Part shown: one piece after another, positions 35,740 through 43,246 of the stretch
Layout of the letters: each line of letters begins with the position of its first letter
How positions within the stretch are numbered: the stretch's first letter is position 1
Assembly: GCA_035551475.1 (NCBI GenBank)
Contig: DASZMX010000006.1
Coordinates: 1 to 55,630, forward strand
Direction: 5' to 3'
Length of the DNA: 55,630 nt
Source of the DNA: DASZMX01 sp035551475
GTDB taxonomy: Bacteria; Verrucomicrobiota; Verrucomicrobiia; Limisphaerales; Palsa-1400
The notes under the pieces: generated by a model
Databases searched by the model: none
Seen by the model: only the letters and a program-made list of their open reading frames with translations
What the model was told of the DNA's origin: nothing
Translations under genes and position numbers: made by a program

Positions 35740-35769
35740 AAAAAAGGACGCGCCCCTAAGGGCGCGTCC
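35740..35769 (-). terminator. Intrinsic terminator of the rplM-rpsI operon
   Basis: A perfect 10-base stem GGACGCGCCC/GGGCGCGTCC (35746-35755 with 35760-35769), loop CTAA, is followed on the minus strand by six T (A-run 35740-35745). It begins 21 bases after the rpsI stop and also separates the convergent ferritin-like gene. Confidence 0.9.
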
Positions 35770-35790
35770 AAAGTGAGGAGACGATGTCTC

Positions 35791-36186
35791 TTAACGCTTG
35801 CTGTATTGGAAGCGTTTGCGGGCGCCGGGTTGCCCGTACTTCTTGCGTTCGCGCATACGAGGGTCGCGGGTCAGATAGCCGGCGGCTTTGAGGGTCGCGC
35901 GCAGGGCGGCGTCCACGGTGAGCAACGCGCGGGCGATGCCGTGCCGAACCGCGCCGGCCTGGCCGGCGGGACCGCCGCCTTCGACGTTCACGCGCACATC
36001 ATATTTGGCCGCGGTTTCCGTGGCGGCCAAGGGCTGCAGCACCGTGGTGCGCAAACCGTCCGCTGGAAAATAGCTTTCAAAGGGGCGGCCGTTGACGACG
36101 ATTTTTCCGGAGCCGGCGGCCAGACGCACGCGCGCCACAGCGGTTTTGCGACGGCCCGTGCCGAGAAATTCTTTGGTATCTGCCAT
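35791..36186 (-). CDS. rpsI: 30S ribosomal protein S9
   Basis: Small-subunit protein of 131 residues with the standard layout: LGTGRRKTAVARVRLAAGSGKIVVNGR near the start, GGGPAGQAGAVRHGIARAL in the middle, and the basic C-terminal tail ending KRFQYSKR whose last Arg reaches the P-site tRNA. It follows rplM by 28 bases, the universal L13-S9 pair. Confidence 0.97.
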   Translation of the reverse strand: MADTKEFLGTGRRKTAVARVRLAAGSGKIVVNGRPFESYFPADGLRTTVLQPLAATETAAKYDVRVNVEGGGPAGQAGAVRHGIARALLTVDAALRATLKAAGYLTRDPRMRERKKYGQPGARKRFQYSKR

Positions 36187-36214
36187 GGAAGTAATGAAAA
36201 ACGGTTAAAATCTC

Positions 36215-36649
36215 TTATTTGGAGGCGGCCAATTCCGCAGGTTGTTGGGCCGCATGGGGATGCGCCGCGCCCTTGTACACTTTCAGCTTGGTCATCAGCA
36301 CCCGGCCCAAACGATTCTTGGGCACCATGCCGCGCACCGCGTGCATGATCAATTCTTCGGGATGACGCGCGCGCACCTGCGCCACCGTCTTGTACTTCTC
36401 GCCGCCTTTCCAGCCGGAATAGGACATATATTCCTTGTCCGTTTCCTTCTTGCCCGTCAGCTTCACTTTTTCAGCGTTGATGACGACGACAAAGTCGCCA
36501 GCGTCGAGGTGGGGGGTGTAAATCGGTTTGTTTTTCCCGCGCAAAATATCGGACACCTGGACGGCGAGGCGGCCCAAAACGGCGCCATTCGCGTCCACGA
36601 CATGCCACTTGCGGTCATCCAAATTGTTCTTCGGCAAATACGTCTTCAT
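36215..36649 (-). CDS. rplM: 50S ribosomal protein L13
   Basis: Large-subunit protein of 144 residues. Family blocks: KWHVVDANGAVLGRLAVQVSDILRGK, DAGDFVVVINAEKVKLTGKKE and MVPKNRLGRVLMTKLKVYKG. The C-terminal Ala/Gln tail is slightly long. It is the first gene of the rplM-rpsI operon and is divergent from the glucan phosphorylase gene. Confidence 0.97.
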   Translation of the reverse strand: MKTYLPKNNLDDRKWHVVDANGAVLGRLAVQVSDILRGKNKPIYTPHLDAGDFVVVINAEKVKLTGKKETDKEYMSYSGWKGGEKYKTVAQVRARHPEELIMHAVRGMVPKNRLGRVLMTKLKVYKGAAHPHAAQQPAELAASK

Positions 36650-36675
36650 CTAAAACCTGTTTCCAAGGAGCGGTG

Positions 36676-36703
36676 AACGTATCAAACAGGCGCCTGAAGT
36701 CAA
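36676..36703 (-). promoter_or_regulatory. Candidate promoter of rplM-rpsI
   Basis: On the minus strand TTGACT (36703-36698), 16 bases, TACGTT (36681-36676). The -35 box is five of six to consensus and the -10 box keeps the key first T-A and last T. Transcription from about 36670 would leave a 20-base leader before the rplM ATG. Confidence 0.45.
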
Positions 36704-36846
36704 TAGCCATCTTTAGCAATTTGCGCCGGGCCCTTTTTGCGGTTTTTTCCACCGGGAGCCGCGCCGCAAATGCGCCACCTTTCCGCTTGCACATCCTCGG
36801 TGAATGCGTAATGTCGCGCAGGCAGTGTGGTGACTCGCAATTTTTT

Positions 36847-39036
36847 ATGACAACCGCTCCCTTATCGCCAGAAGAAACGACCGTGCTCGTAACCGGCCTG
36901 AACCGTCTCGCCCACAATCTCTGGTGGACCTGGGACCAGGGCGCGCAGGAGATTTTCGCCGAATTGTCCCCTCGTTGCTGGCAGAACCTGTATCACAATG
37001 CGGTGGCGGTGTTGCGCGATGTCTCCGATTACGAGCTGCGCGTGCGCTTGCAGGATAGCGATTTCGCCGCGCGCGTGCGGCAAGTGCTGGCGGATTTCGA
37101 CGCCTATATGCACGACAAGGAAACCTGGGGCCGTCACAACGCCCCGGCGCTGCTCAAAAATCCGGTGGCTTATTTTTCCGCGGAATTCGGCTTTCACGAA
37201 ACCTTGCCCATTGCCGCCGGCGGCCTGGGCATTCTGGCGGGCGACCACACCAAATCAGCCAGCGACCTCGACATTGGATTTGCGGGCATCAGCCTGTTCT
37301 ATCGCGAAGGTTATTTTCAACAGCAGATTAACCAGGACAATTGGCAGACCGAATATTATACGCTGCTCAACCCGCAGAATCTCCCTTTGGAGCCGGTGTT
37401 GAATGAAAAAGGCGAGACCCTGGTGTGCAGTGTGGAAATTGAATTCTCCGACGTTTATTTCCAGGCCTGGAAAGTGAATGTCGGACGCAGCACGGTTTAT
37501 CTTCTTGACGCCGACCGGACCGAGAACGCGCAACATCATCGGGATCTGACGCGCCGCGTCTATGGCGGCGACAACACCATGCGCCTGATGCAGGAAATCC
37601 TGCTGGGCATTGGCGGCGTGCGTCTCCTCCGCGCCCTCGGTGTGCAGCCCTCGGTGTTTCACATGAACGAAGGCCATGCGGCATTTCTGACTCTGGAATT
37701 GGTGCGGGAAAAGATGGCGCATGAGATGACGTTCGCTGCGGCGTGCGCCCAAACGCGGGAGCAATGCATTTTCACCACGCATACGCCAGTGGAAGCCGGG
37801 CATGATCGTTTTGGCCGCGATTTGATGGCCTACGGCATGCGCAAATTGATTTCCGACCTGAAAATTTCCCTCGACGATTTGATGGCGCTGGGGCGGATCG
37901 ATCCGAAGAATGAGCAGGAATCCTTCTGCATGACAGTCATCGGGTTGAAACTCTCCCGCGCCGCCAATGGCGTGAGCGAGCTGCACGGCAAAGTCAGCCG
38001 GCACATGTGGCAGGCCCTCTGGCCCGACCGCACCGTGGACAATATCCCCATTGGCCACATCACCAACGGCATTCACTTGACAGGCTGGATGAAGGGGCCG
38101 GTGCGCAAACATTGGCAGCGCAAACTCTCTGGCGGCGCGTCCCTGCTCAAACCCAGCGGCGGTGAAACCACGGCGTTCTGGAAAAACCGGCCCGCGATCT
38201 CCCTGGAAAAGGAAGTCAACTCCACCGAGTTTTGGAAAAAAATGGAGGACCCCGCCTTCGTCTCGGATGAGGAGCTTTGGGCGCTGCGTTATCGGCTGCG
38301 CCGGGAATTGATTGAATTTGCGCGCCGCCGCCTGGGCCTCAAGGCTTCGCAGTCCGACTTCATCGCGTTCGATCAACTGCTCAATCCGGATGCGTTGACC
38401 ATTGGATTCGCGCGCCGTTTCGCCACATATAAACGCGCGCCGCTGATTTTCGACCAGTTCGAAAACATCGTAAAACTCATCAACGATCGCAAGCGGCCGG
38501 TGCAATTCATTTTTGCCGGCAAAGCCCATCCGCGCGATGATGACGGCAAGCGCTACATCCAGCGCATTATCCATTTGAGCAAATTCAGCGAGCTGAAGGG
38601 CAATATGGTGTTCATCGAGAATTACGATGTGCACGTGGCGCGTCAGATGGTTTCCGGGTGCGATATTTGGCTCAACAATCCGCGCCGTCCGCTCGAAGCT
38701 TCCGGCACCAGCGGCCAGAAAGCCGGCTGCCACGGCTGCCTTAACCTCAGCATCATGGACGGTTGGTGGCGCGAGGGCTACGACGGCACCAATGGTTTCG
38801 CCATTGGCGACGACGATCATCCGGCTTCCATCGAGGAACAGGACAAAATCGACAGCGCCAATCTTTACAAGGCGCTGACGCAGCAGGTCATCCCCGAATT
38901 CTATAATCGCGACGAACGCGGATTGCCGCGCAAGTGGCTGCATCGCATCCGCCGCGCCATGTCCACCCTCGTGCCAGAATACAACACCTGGCGCATGGTG
39001 CAGGAGTACACGCGCAAGTATTACCTGACGAAATAA
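36847..39036 (+). CDS. glgP: Alpha-glucan phosphorylase (GT35)
   Basis: Releases glucose 1-phosphate from glycogen or maltodextrin ends with PLP as cofactor. The ATG at 36847 gives 729 residues beginning MTTAPLSPEETTVLVTGLNRL; the frame is open back to 36673 but that part lies over the rplM promoter. Family blocks of the short phosphorylase class: NLWWTWDQGAQEIF, VAYFSAEFGFHETLPIAAGGLGILAGDH, FHMNEGHAAFLTLE, TTHTPVEAGHDRF, IGFARRFATYKRA and the PLP-lysine block EASGTSGQKAG with K625. The usual GTSGMK reads GTSGQK here, and the following residues (CHGCLNLS) are unusual in holding two Cys. It should act on the same storage glucan as the treY-treZ operon. Confidence 0.92.
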   Translation: MTTAPLSPEETTVLVTGLNRLAHNLWWTWDQGAQEIFAELSPRCWQNLYHNAVAVLRDVSDYELRVRLQDSDFAARVRQVLADFDAYMHDKETWGRHNAPALLKNPVAYFSAEFGFHETLPIAAGGLGILAGDHTKSASDLDIGFAGISLFYREGYFQQQINQDNWQTEYYTLLNPQNLPLEPVLNEKGETLVCSVEIEFSDVYFQAWKVNVGRSTVYLLDADRTENAQHHRDLTRRVYGGDNTMRLMQEILLGIGGVRLLRALGVQPSVFHMNEGHAAFLTLELVREKMAHEMTFAAACAQTREQCIFTTHTPVEAGHDRFGRDLMAYGMRKLISDLKISLDDLMALGRIDPKNEQESFCMTVIGLKLSRAANGVSELHGKVSRHMWQALWPDRTVDNIPIGHITNGIHLTGWMKGPVRKHWQRKLSGGASLLKPSGGETTAFWKNRPAISLEKEVNSTEFWKKMEDPAFVSDEELWALRYRLRRELIEFARRRLGLKASQSDFIAFDQLLNPDALTIGFARRFATYKRAPLIFDQFENIVKLINDRKRPVQFIFAGKAHPRDDDGKRYIQRIIHLSKFSELKGNMVFIENYDVHVARQMVSGCDIWLNNPRRPLEASGTSGQKAGCHGCLNLSIMDGWWREGYDGTNGFAIGDDDHPASIEEQDKIDSANLYKALTQQVIPEFYNRDERGLPRKWLHRIRRAMSTLVPEYNTWRMVQEYTRKYYLTK

Positions 39037-39040
39037 AAAG

Positions 39041-39066
39041 CGGCGGCGCCCCCATGGACGCCGCCG
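39041..39066. terminator. Bidirectional terminator between glgP and the DUF892 gene
   Basis: The stem CGGCGGCG (39041-39048) pairs with CGCCGCCG (39059-39066) around a 10-base loop. On the minus strand it is followed by a T-rich tail (from AAATAAAAAG), so it should end the DUF892 transcript well. On the plus side it lies 4 bases after the glgP stop with only a short TGTTT tail. Confidence 0.75.
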
Positions 39067-39085
39067 TGTTTAAGATTCAACAGGC

Positions 39086-39652
39086 TTAACGCTTGTCCGC
39101 GCGCGGCCGAACGGTGCGGGCGGGAGCCTCTTCCTCCTCGGTCGATTCGCTGGAATCACTGGATTCATTCGAATCGCTGTCCTCGATGTTGAGAGACTCG
39201 GCGATGCTCGTCAGCGTTTCATCGGCTTCGCTTTCCTCGTTTTCCGTTTCTTCGAGCAGATCGACCGCTTCCTGCTTGTTCAGCAGGCTGGCCCAGGTCT
39301 TGAGCGTGCCGTAGGCGGAGATTTCATAATGCTCCACCTTTTGCGCGTTGGCGATGATGCCGGCGTCCTTCAGGTTGGCCTCGAAATCCTCGTTCATGAA
39401 CTCCGAGGTTTCCTCGATTAAACCGGCCATGGCCTCGCATTTTTTGGCTTTCGGTTTGGCGCCGAACAGCTCGAACACTTCTTCGAGCCGGCTCACGTGC
39501 TCCTTGGTTTGCTCCAGGTGATTTTCGATGGCTTCCTTCAGCTCCGAGGAGGAGGCGTTTTCCGCGACCTTGGGCAGGGCTTTGACCAATTGCTGCTCGG
39601 CGCTGTAAACGTCCGCCAGCTCCGCCAGGAATAATTCAGTTAAGTTCTTCAT
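39086..39652 (-). CDS. YciE-like DUF892 ferritin-superfamily protein with an acidic tail
   Basis: The ATG at 39652 gives 188 residues beginning MKNLTELFLAELADVYSAEQQLVKALPKVA, the DUF892 start. Residues 1-140 form the four-helix bundle with ligand positions in the first and later helices (HLEQTKEHVSRLEEVF, AQKVEHYEISAYGTL). The last 45 or so residues are a low-complexity stretch of Ser, Asp and Glu followed by a short basic end (RTVRPRADKR), not usual for the family (about 160-170 residues). DUF892 proteins are linked to stress responses; their reaction is not settled. Confidence 0.85.
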   Translation of the reverse strand: MKNLTELFLAELADVYSAEQQLVKALPKVAENASSSELKEAIENHLEQTKEHVSRLEEVFELFGAKPKAKKCEAMAGLIEETSEFMNEDFEANLKDAGIIANAQKVEHYEISAYGTLKTWASLLNKQEAVDLLEETENEESEADETLTSIAESLNIEDSDSNESSDSSESTEEEEAPARTVRPRADKR

Positions 39653-39838
39653 AATTTTGATGGTAATTTCGGTTTCAGATTGCCGGGGAAACATGCGCGG
39701 AAAGAGCGCCGCTGAGAATAGGTTGCGCGCCCGTAAGGCAACTCCGACAAACCCCTAACTCGCCGGCAAAAAAGCGCGAAAGATTCCTGTTCAAACGGGC
39801 GCCCTTGGCGAATAAAATGCCGCGGTGAATCTCGCATT

Positions 39839-41260
39839 ATGAATTACGAAGCGGTCATCGGTCTGGAAACCCACGTCCAGCTCAAGACAAAATCCAAAAT
39901 GTGGTGCGGCTGCCCCAACGAATTCGGCGCCGCGCCCAACACGAACGTCTGCCCCGTCTGCCTCGGGCTGCCCGGCGTCCTCCCGGTTGCCAATGAGGAA
40001 GCGCTGCGCTTGACCGCGCTCACCGGCATGCTGCTGCATTGCGAGATTCCCGGGTTCGCCAAGTTTGATCGCAAGAATTATTTCTACCCGGACATGCCCA
40101 AGAATTATCAGGTCACGCAATACGACAAGCCGTCCACCATGTCCGGCTACCTGGATTTCGAGTGCGCCGGGGCCGTCGCCCGCGTCCGCATCACCCGCGC
40201 GCATTTGGAGGAGGATGTCGGCAAGAATTTTCATTTTGACAGAAATAGCGGCGTCGATTTCAACCGCGCGGGCGTGCCGTTGCTCGAAATTGTTTCCGAG
40301 CCGGAAATCACCGGGCCGGAAATGGCCTACGAATACCTGAACGCGCTCAAGGAAGTCCTCATTTACGGCGGGGTGAGCGATGCCGACATGGAGAAGGGGA
40401 TGGTGCGCTGCGACGTCAATGTCAGCGTGCGGCCCGTCGGCGCCAAGGAGCTCGGCAAGAAAATCGAGATCAAAAACATGAACAGTTTCAACGGCGCGCG
40501 CCGGGCGCTGGCCTACGAAATTCCCCGCCAGATCGAAGTCCTGCGCGCGGGCGGCCAATTGACGCAGGAAACGCGGCGCTGGGACGATGAAGGCGGCGTC
40601 ACGGAGCCGATGCGCAGCAAGGAAATGGCGCATGATTACCGCTACTTTCCGGAGCCGGACCTCATGCCGTTCGAGCCGACCGCCGCCTGGCTGGAAGAAG
40701 TCGCGGCGCGCGTTGTCGAGTTGCCGCTGGCCAAGAAGCAGCGTTTCATCCGCGATTACCAACTGCCCGCCACCGACGCGCAGACCTTCGTTTGGGACCG
40801 CGCGCTCGGCGCTTATTTCGAAACCGCCGCGCAGGGCTCGCCGAATCCCAAGGCGGTCGCCAATTGGGTCATTAATAATTTGCGCGCGCGCCTGGCGGAG
40901 ACCCACACCAGCCTGGCGGATTTGAAATTCCCGCCTGCGCGTCTGGTGGAATTGATCGCGCTGGTGGATGGCAAGAAAATCAGCGGCTCCGCCGCGCAGC
41001 AAGTGTTCGCAGAAATGTTTGACACGGGCGAGGCCCCGGCCAGCATCGTGGAAAAACGCGGCCTGGCCCAAGTCAGCGACACTGGCGCGATTGAGACATT
41101 TTGCGATCAGGCCATCGCCGCGAACCCCGGGCCGGCGGCGGATTTTAAAGCCGGCAAAATGGCCGCGCTCAATTTTCTCAAGGGGCAGGTCATGAAACTC
41201 AGCAAGGGCAAAGCCAATCCCAACCTCGTCGGCGAAATTCTGGAGCGAAAACTAAAGTGA
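39839..41260 (+). CDS. gatB: Aspartyl/glutamyl-tRNA amidotransferase subunit B
   Basis: Subunit of GatCAB, which converts Glu-tRNA(Gln) and Asp-tRNA(Asn) into the amidated forms. The 473 residues show VIGLETHVQLKTKSKMWCGC, NTNVCPVCLGLPGVLPV, the zinc-site Cys residues, DRKNYFYPDMPKNYQVTQYDKP, LEEDVGKNFH, FNRAGVPLLEIVSEPE and MVRCDVNVSVRP, plus the C-terminal YqeY-like domain. gatA and gatC are not in the window. Its TGA overlaps the mpl GTG start by 4 bases. Confidence 0.96.
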   Translation: MNYEAVIGLETHVQLKTKSKMWCGCPNEFGAAPNTNVCPVCLGLPGVLPVANEEALRLTALTGMLLHCEIPGFAKFDRKNYFYPDMPKNYQVTQYDKPSTMSGYLDFECAGAVARVRITRAHLEEDVGKNFHFDRNSGVDFNRAGVPLLEIVSEPEITGPEMAYEYLNALKEVLIYGGVSDADMEKGMVRCDVNVSVRPVGAKELGKKIEIKNMNSFNGARRALAYEIPRQIEVLRAGGQLTQETRRWDDEGGVTEPMRSKEMAHDYRYFPEPDLMPFEPTAAWLEEVAARVVELPLAKKQRFIRDYQLPATDAQTFVWDRALGAYFETAAQGSPNPKAVANWVINNLRARLAETHTSLADLKFPPARLVELIALVDGKKISGSAAQQVFAEMFDTGEAPASIVEKRGLAQVSDTGAIETFCDQAIAANPGPAADFKAGKMAALNFLKGQVMKLSKGKANPNLVGEILERKLK

Positions 41261-42657
41261 TTTCCGACATTAAATCCGTCCATTTTATCGGGGTGTGCGG
41301 CACTGCCATGGCCTCCGTGGCCGCCGCCATGCGGGACCGCGGATATGCCGTAAGCGGCTCCGACCACAATGTCTATCCGCCGATGTCCACCTTCCTGGCG
41401 GCGCGCGGGGTGAATGTCATGCCCGCCTACGCCGAGAGCAATCTCTCGGGCAAACCCGACCTGGTCGTCATCGGCAACGCCATTTCGCGCGGGAATGCCG
41501 AGGCGGAAGCGGTGCTCGATCACAAGCTGCGGTACTGTTCCCTGCCGGAATTGCTCAAGGAATTTTTCATCCGCGGCAAACGCTCGCTGGTCGTGTCCGG
41601 CACGCATGGCAAGACCACCACCACCGCGCTGCTCGCGTGGGTCTTCGAGCAAAATGGCTTGAATCCAAGCTACCTCATTGGCGGCATCCCCAATAATTTT
41701 GGCGAAGGCGCGCGCTTTACGGACAGCGAATGGTTCATCATCGAGGGCGACGAATACGACACGGCGTTCTTTGACAAGCGCAGCAAATTTGTCCATTACC
41801 TGCCCGAAGTCGCCATTGTCAACAATTTGGAATTCGATCACGCGGACATTTTCGAGGATGTCGGCGCCATTCAGACCGCCTTCAAGCGTTTCATCAATCT
41901 CATCCCGCGCAACGGCCAATTGCTGGCGAACGGCGACGATCCCAATCTCGCGCCGCTGCTGAACGTCACGCATTGCCCGGTGAAACGCTTTGGCCTGGCC
42001 GAAGGCAATAGCGTCCACGCCTTCAACATCCGTTACGGCCCCACCGCCACGGAATTTGAAATCCCGAGTTTTAAGTTTCACCTGAACCTGGTGGGGGAAT
42101 TCAACGTCCGCAACGCCCTGGCCGTGATTGGCTGCGCCAAGCACTGCGGGTTGTCAAATAAACAGATTCAAGCCGCGTTCGACACCTTCAAGGGCGTCAA
42201 GCGCCGCATGGATATTCGCGGCGTGGTGGGCGGCATCACGGTCATCGACGATTTTGGCCATCATCCCACCGCCATCGCGCAAACCTTGCGAGCCCTCCGG
42301 TTGCGCCATGCGCAGCAGCGCATCTGGGCCATTTTCGAGCCGCGCACCAACACCACGCGCCGCAATATTTTCCAGCGCGAATTGGCCGAGTCCTTCCGCG
42401 ACGCCGATGCCGTGGTTGTTTCGCAAATCGCGCGCCTGGAGTTGTTGAAACCGGAGGAGCGCCTCGATCCCGCGCGGTTGATGCGCGATTTGCAGGACGC
42501 TGGGAAAAAAGCCGCCTATCTGCCCGATGCGGACGCGATTGTGGCGCATCTCAAAAAAGAGGCCGCCGGCGGAGACGTGATTTGCGTCTTCAGCAACGGC
42601 GGCTTTGGCGGAATCCACGAGAAACTGCTCGCGGTTTTTGCGGGTCGAAAAAGCTAG
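41257..42657 (+). CDS. mpl: UDP-N-acetylmuramate:tripeptide ligase (Mpl)
   Basis: Recycles murein tripeptide by ligating it to UDP-MurNAc (EC 6.3.2.45). The GTG start at 41257 overlaps the gatB stop (GTGA) and yields 466 residues: VHFIGVCGTAMASVAAAMRDRGY, P-loop VVSGTHGKTTTTALLAWV, FIIEGDEYDTAFFDKRSKF, VNNLEFDHADIF and the C-terminal ligase block DDFGHHPTAIAQTL with EPRTNTTRRNIFQ. EGDEYDTAFFDKRSKF is characteristic of Mpl rather than MurC. It converges on the peroxiredoxin gene with a 4-base overlap. Confidence 0.93.
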   Translation: MISDIKSVHFIGVCGTAMASVAAAMRDRGYAVSGSDHNVYPPMSTFLAARGVNVMPAYAESNLSGKPDLVVIGNAISRGNAEAEAVLDHKLRYCSLPELLKEFFIRGKRSLVVSGTHGKTTTTALLAWVFEQNGLNPSYLIGGIPNNFGEGARFTDSEWFIIEGDEYDTAFFDKRSKFVHYLPEVAIVNNLEFDHADIFEDVGAIQTAFKRFINLIPRNGQLLANGDDPNLAPLLNVTHCPVKRFGLAEGNSVHAFNIRYGPTATEFEIPSFKFHLNLVGEFNVRNALAVIGCAKHCGLSNKQIQAAFDTFKGVKRRMDIRGVVGGITVIDDFGHHPTAIAQTLRALRLRHAQQRIWAIFEPRTNTTRRNIFQRELAESFRDADAVVVSQIARLELLKPEERLDPARLMRDLQDAGKKAAYLPDADAIVAHLKKEAAGGDVICVFSNGGFGGIHEKLLAVFAGRKS

Positions 42658-43187
42658 GTTTTGGGCAATTTCGCCACGGCTTCCTGCATTTCGGCCAGGT
42701 GCGTTTCGGCTTTGGGCGAATCCGTGACATGCACGATTTTGCCGTCCAAGCCGATGAGGAAACTGACGCGGCGATCCATTTTCTTGCCCGGCTCGCGGCG
42801 CACGCCATAGGCGTCCGAGATCGCGCCGCTGGTGTCGGCCAGCAGCGGGAAGTTCAAATTATATTTGAAGATGAACTTTTTGTGGCTGTCGGTGTCGTCA
42901 AAACTGACTCCGATGACGTCCACGCCCTGCGTTTTTAATTCCGCCATGCGGTCGCGAAAACCGCATGCTTCCTTGGTGCATCCCGGGGTGTCATCTTTGG
43001 GATAGAAATACAGGAGAACGACTTTTTTTCCGACGTCGTCGGCCAGCTTCCAGGTTTTGCCGTCCTGGTCCTTGCCGGAAACCAGCGGCGCGGTGTCGCC
43101 CACTTTGGGAGGCTCGGCCCGGACAGCCAGACAGCCCGCCAGCGCGACGGCGGCGGCGAGCGTAAGGATCGTGCGAGTTATTTTCAT
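42654..43187 (-). CDS. Exported Bcp/AhpC-family thiol peroxidase
   Basis: The ATG at 43187 gives 177 residues. An N-terminal export signal (MKITRTILTLAAAVALAGC) ends in LAGC, so it may be a lipoprotein anchored at C19, or be cleaved after VRA. The body is a peroxiredoxin of the Bcp class: PKVGDTAPLVSGKDQDG, VVLLYFYPKDDTPGCTKEACGFRD with peroxidatic C70 and resolving C75, and VIGVSFDDTDSHKKF. It would reduce peroxides outside the cytoplasm. Most Bcp proteins are cytoplasmic, so the signal is notable. It overlaps mpl tail to tail. Confidence 0.88.
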   Translation of the reverse strand: MKITRTILTLAAAVALAGCLAVRAEPPKVGDTAPLVSGKDQDGKTWKLADDVGKKVVLLYFYPKDDTPGCTKEACGFRDRMAELKTQGVDVIGVSFDDTDSHKKFIFKYNLNFPLLADTSGAISDAYGVRREPGKKMDRRVSFLIGLDGKIVHVTDSPKAETHLAEMQEAVAKLPKT

Positions 43188-43246
43188 AGCGGTGTGATGC
43201 CCAGCCAATAAACCTGTTCCCGCTGACGTTGTCAAATGTGTCGCGC

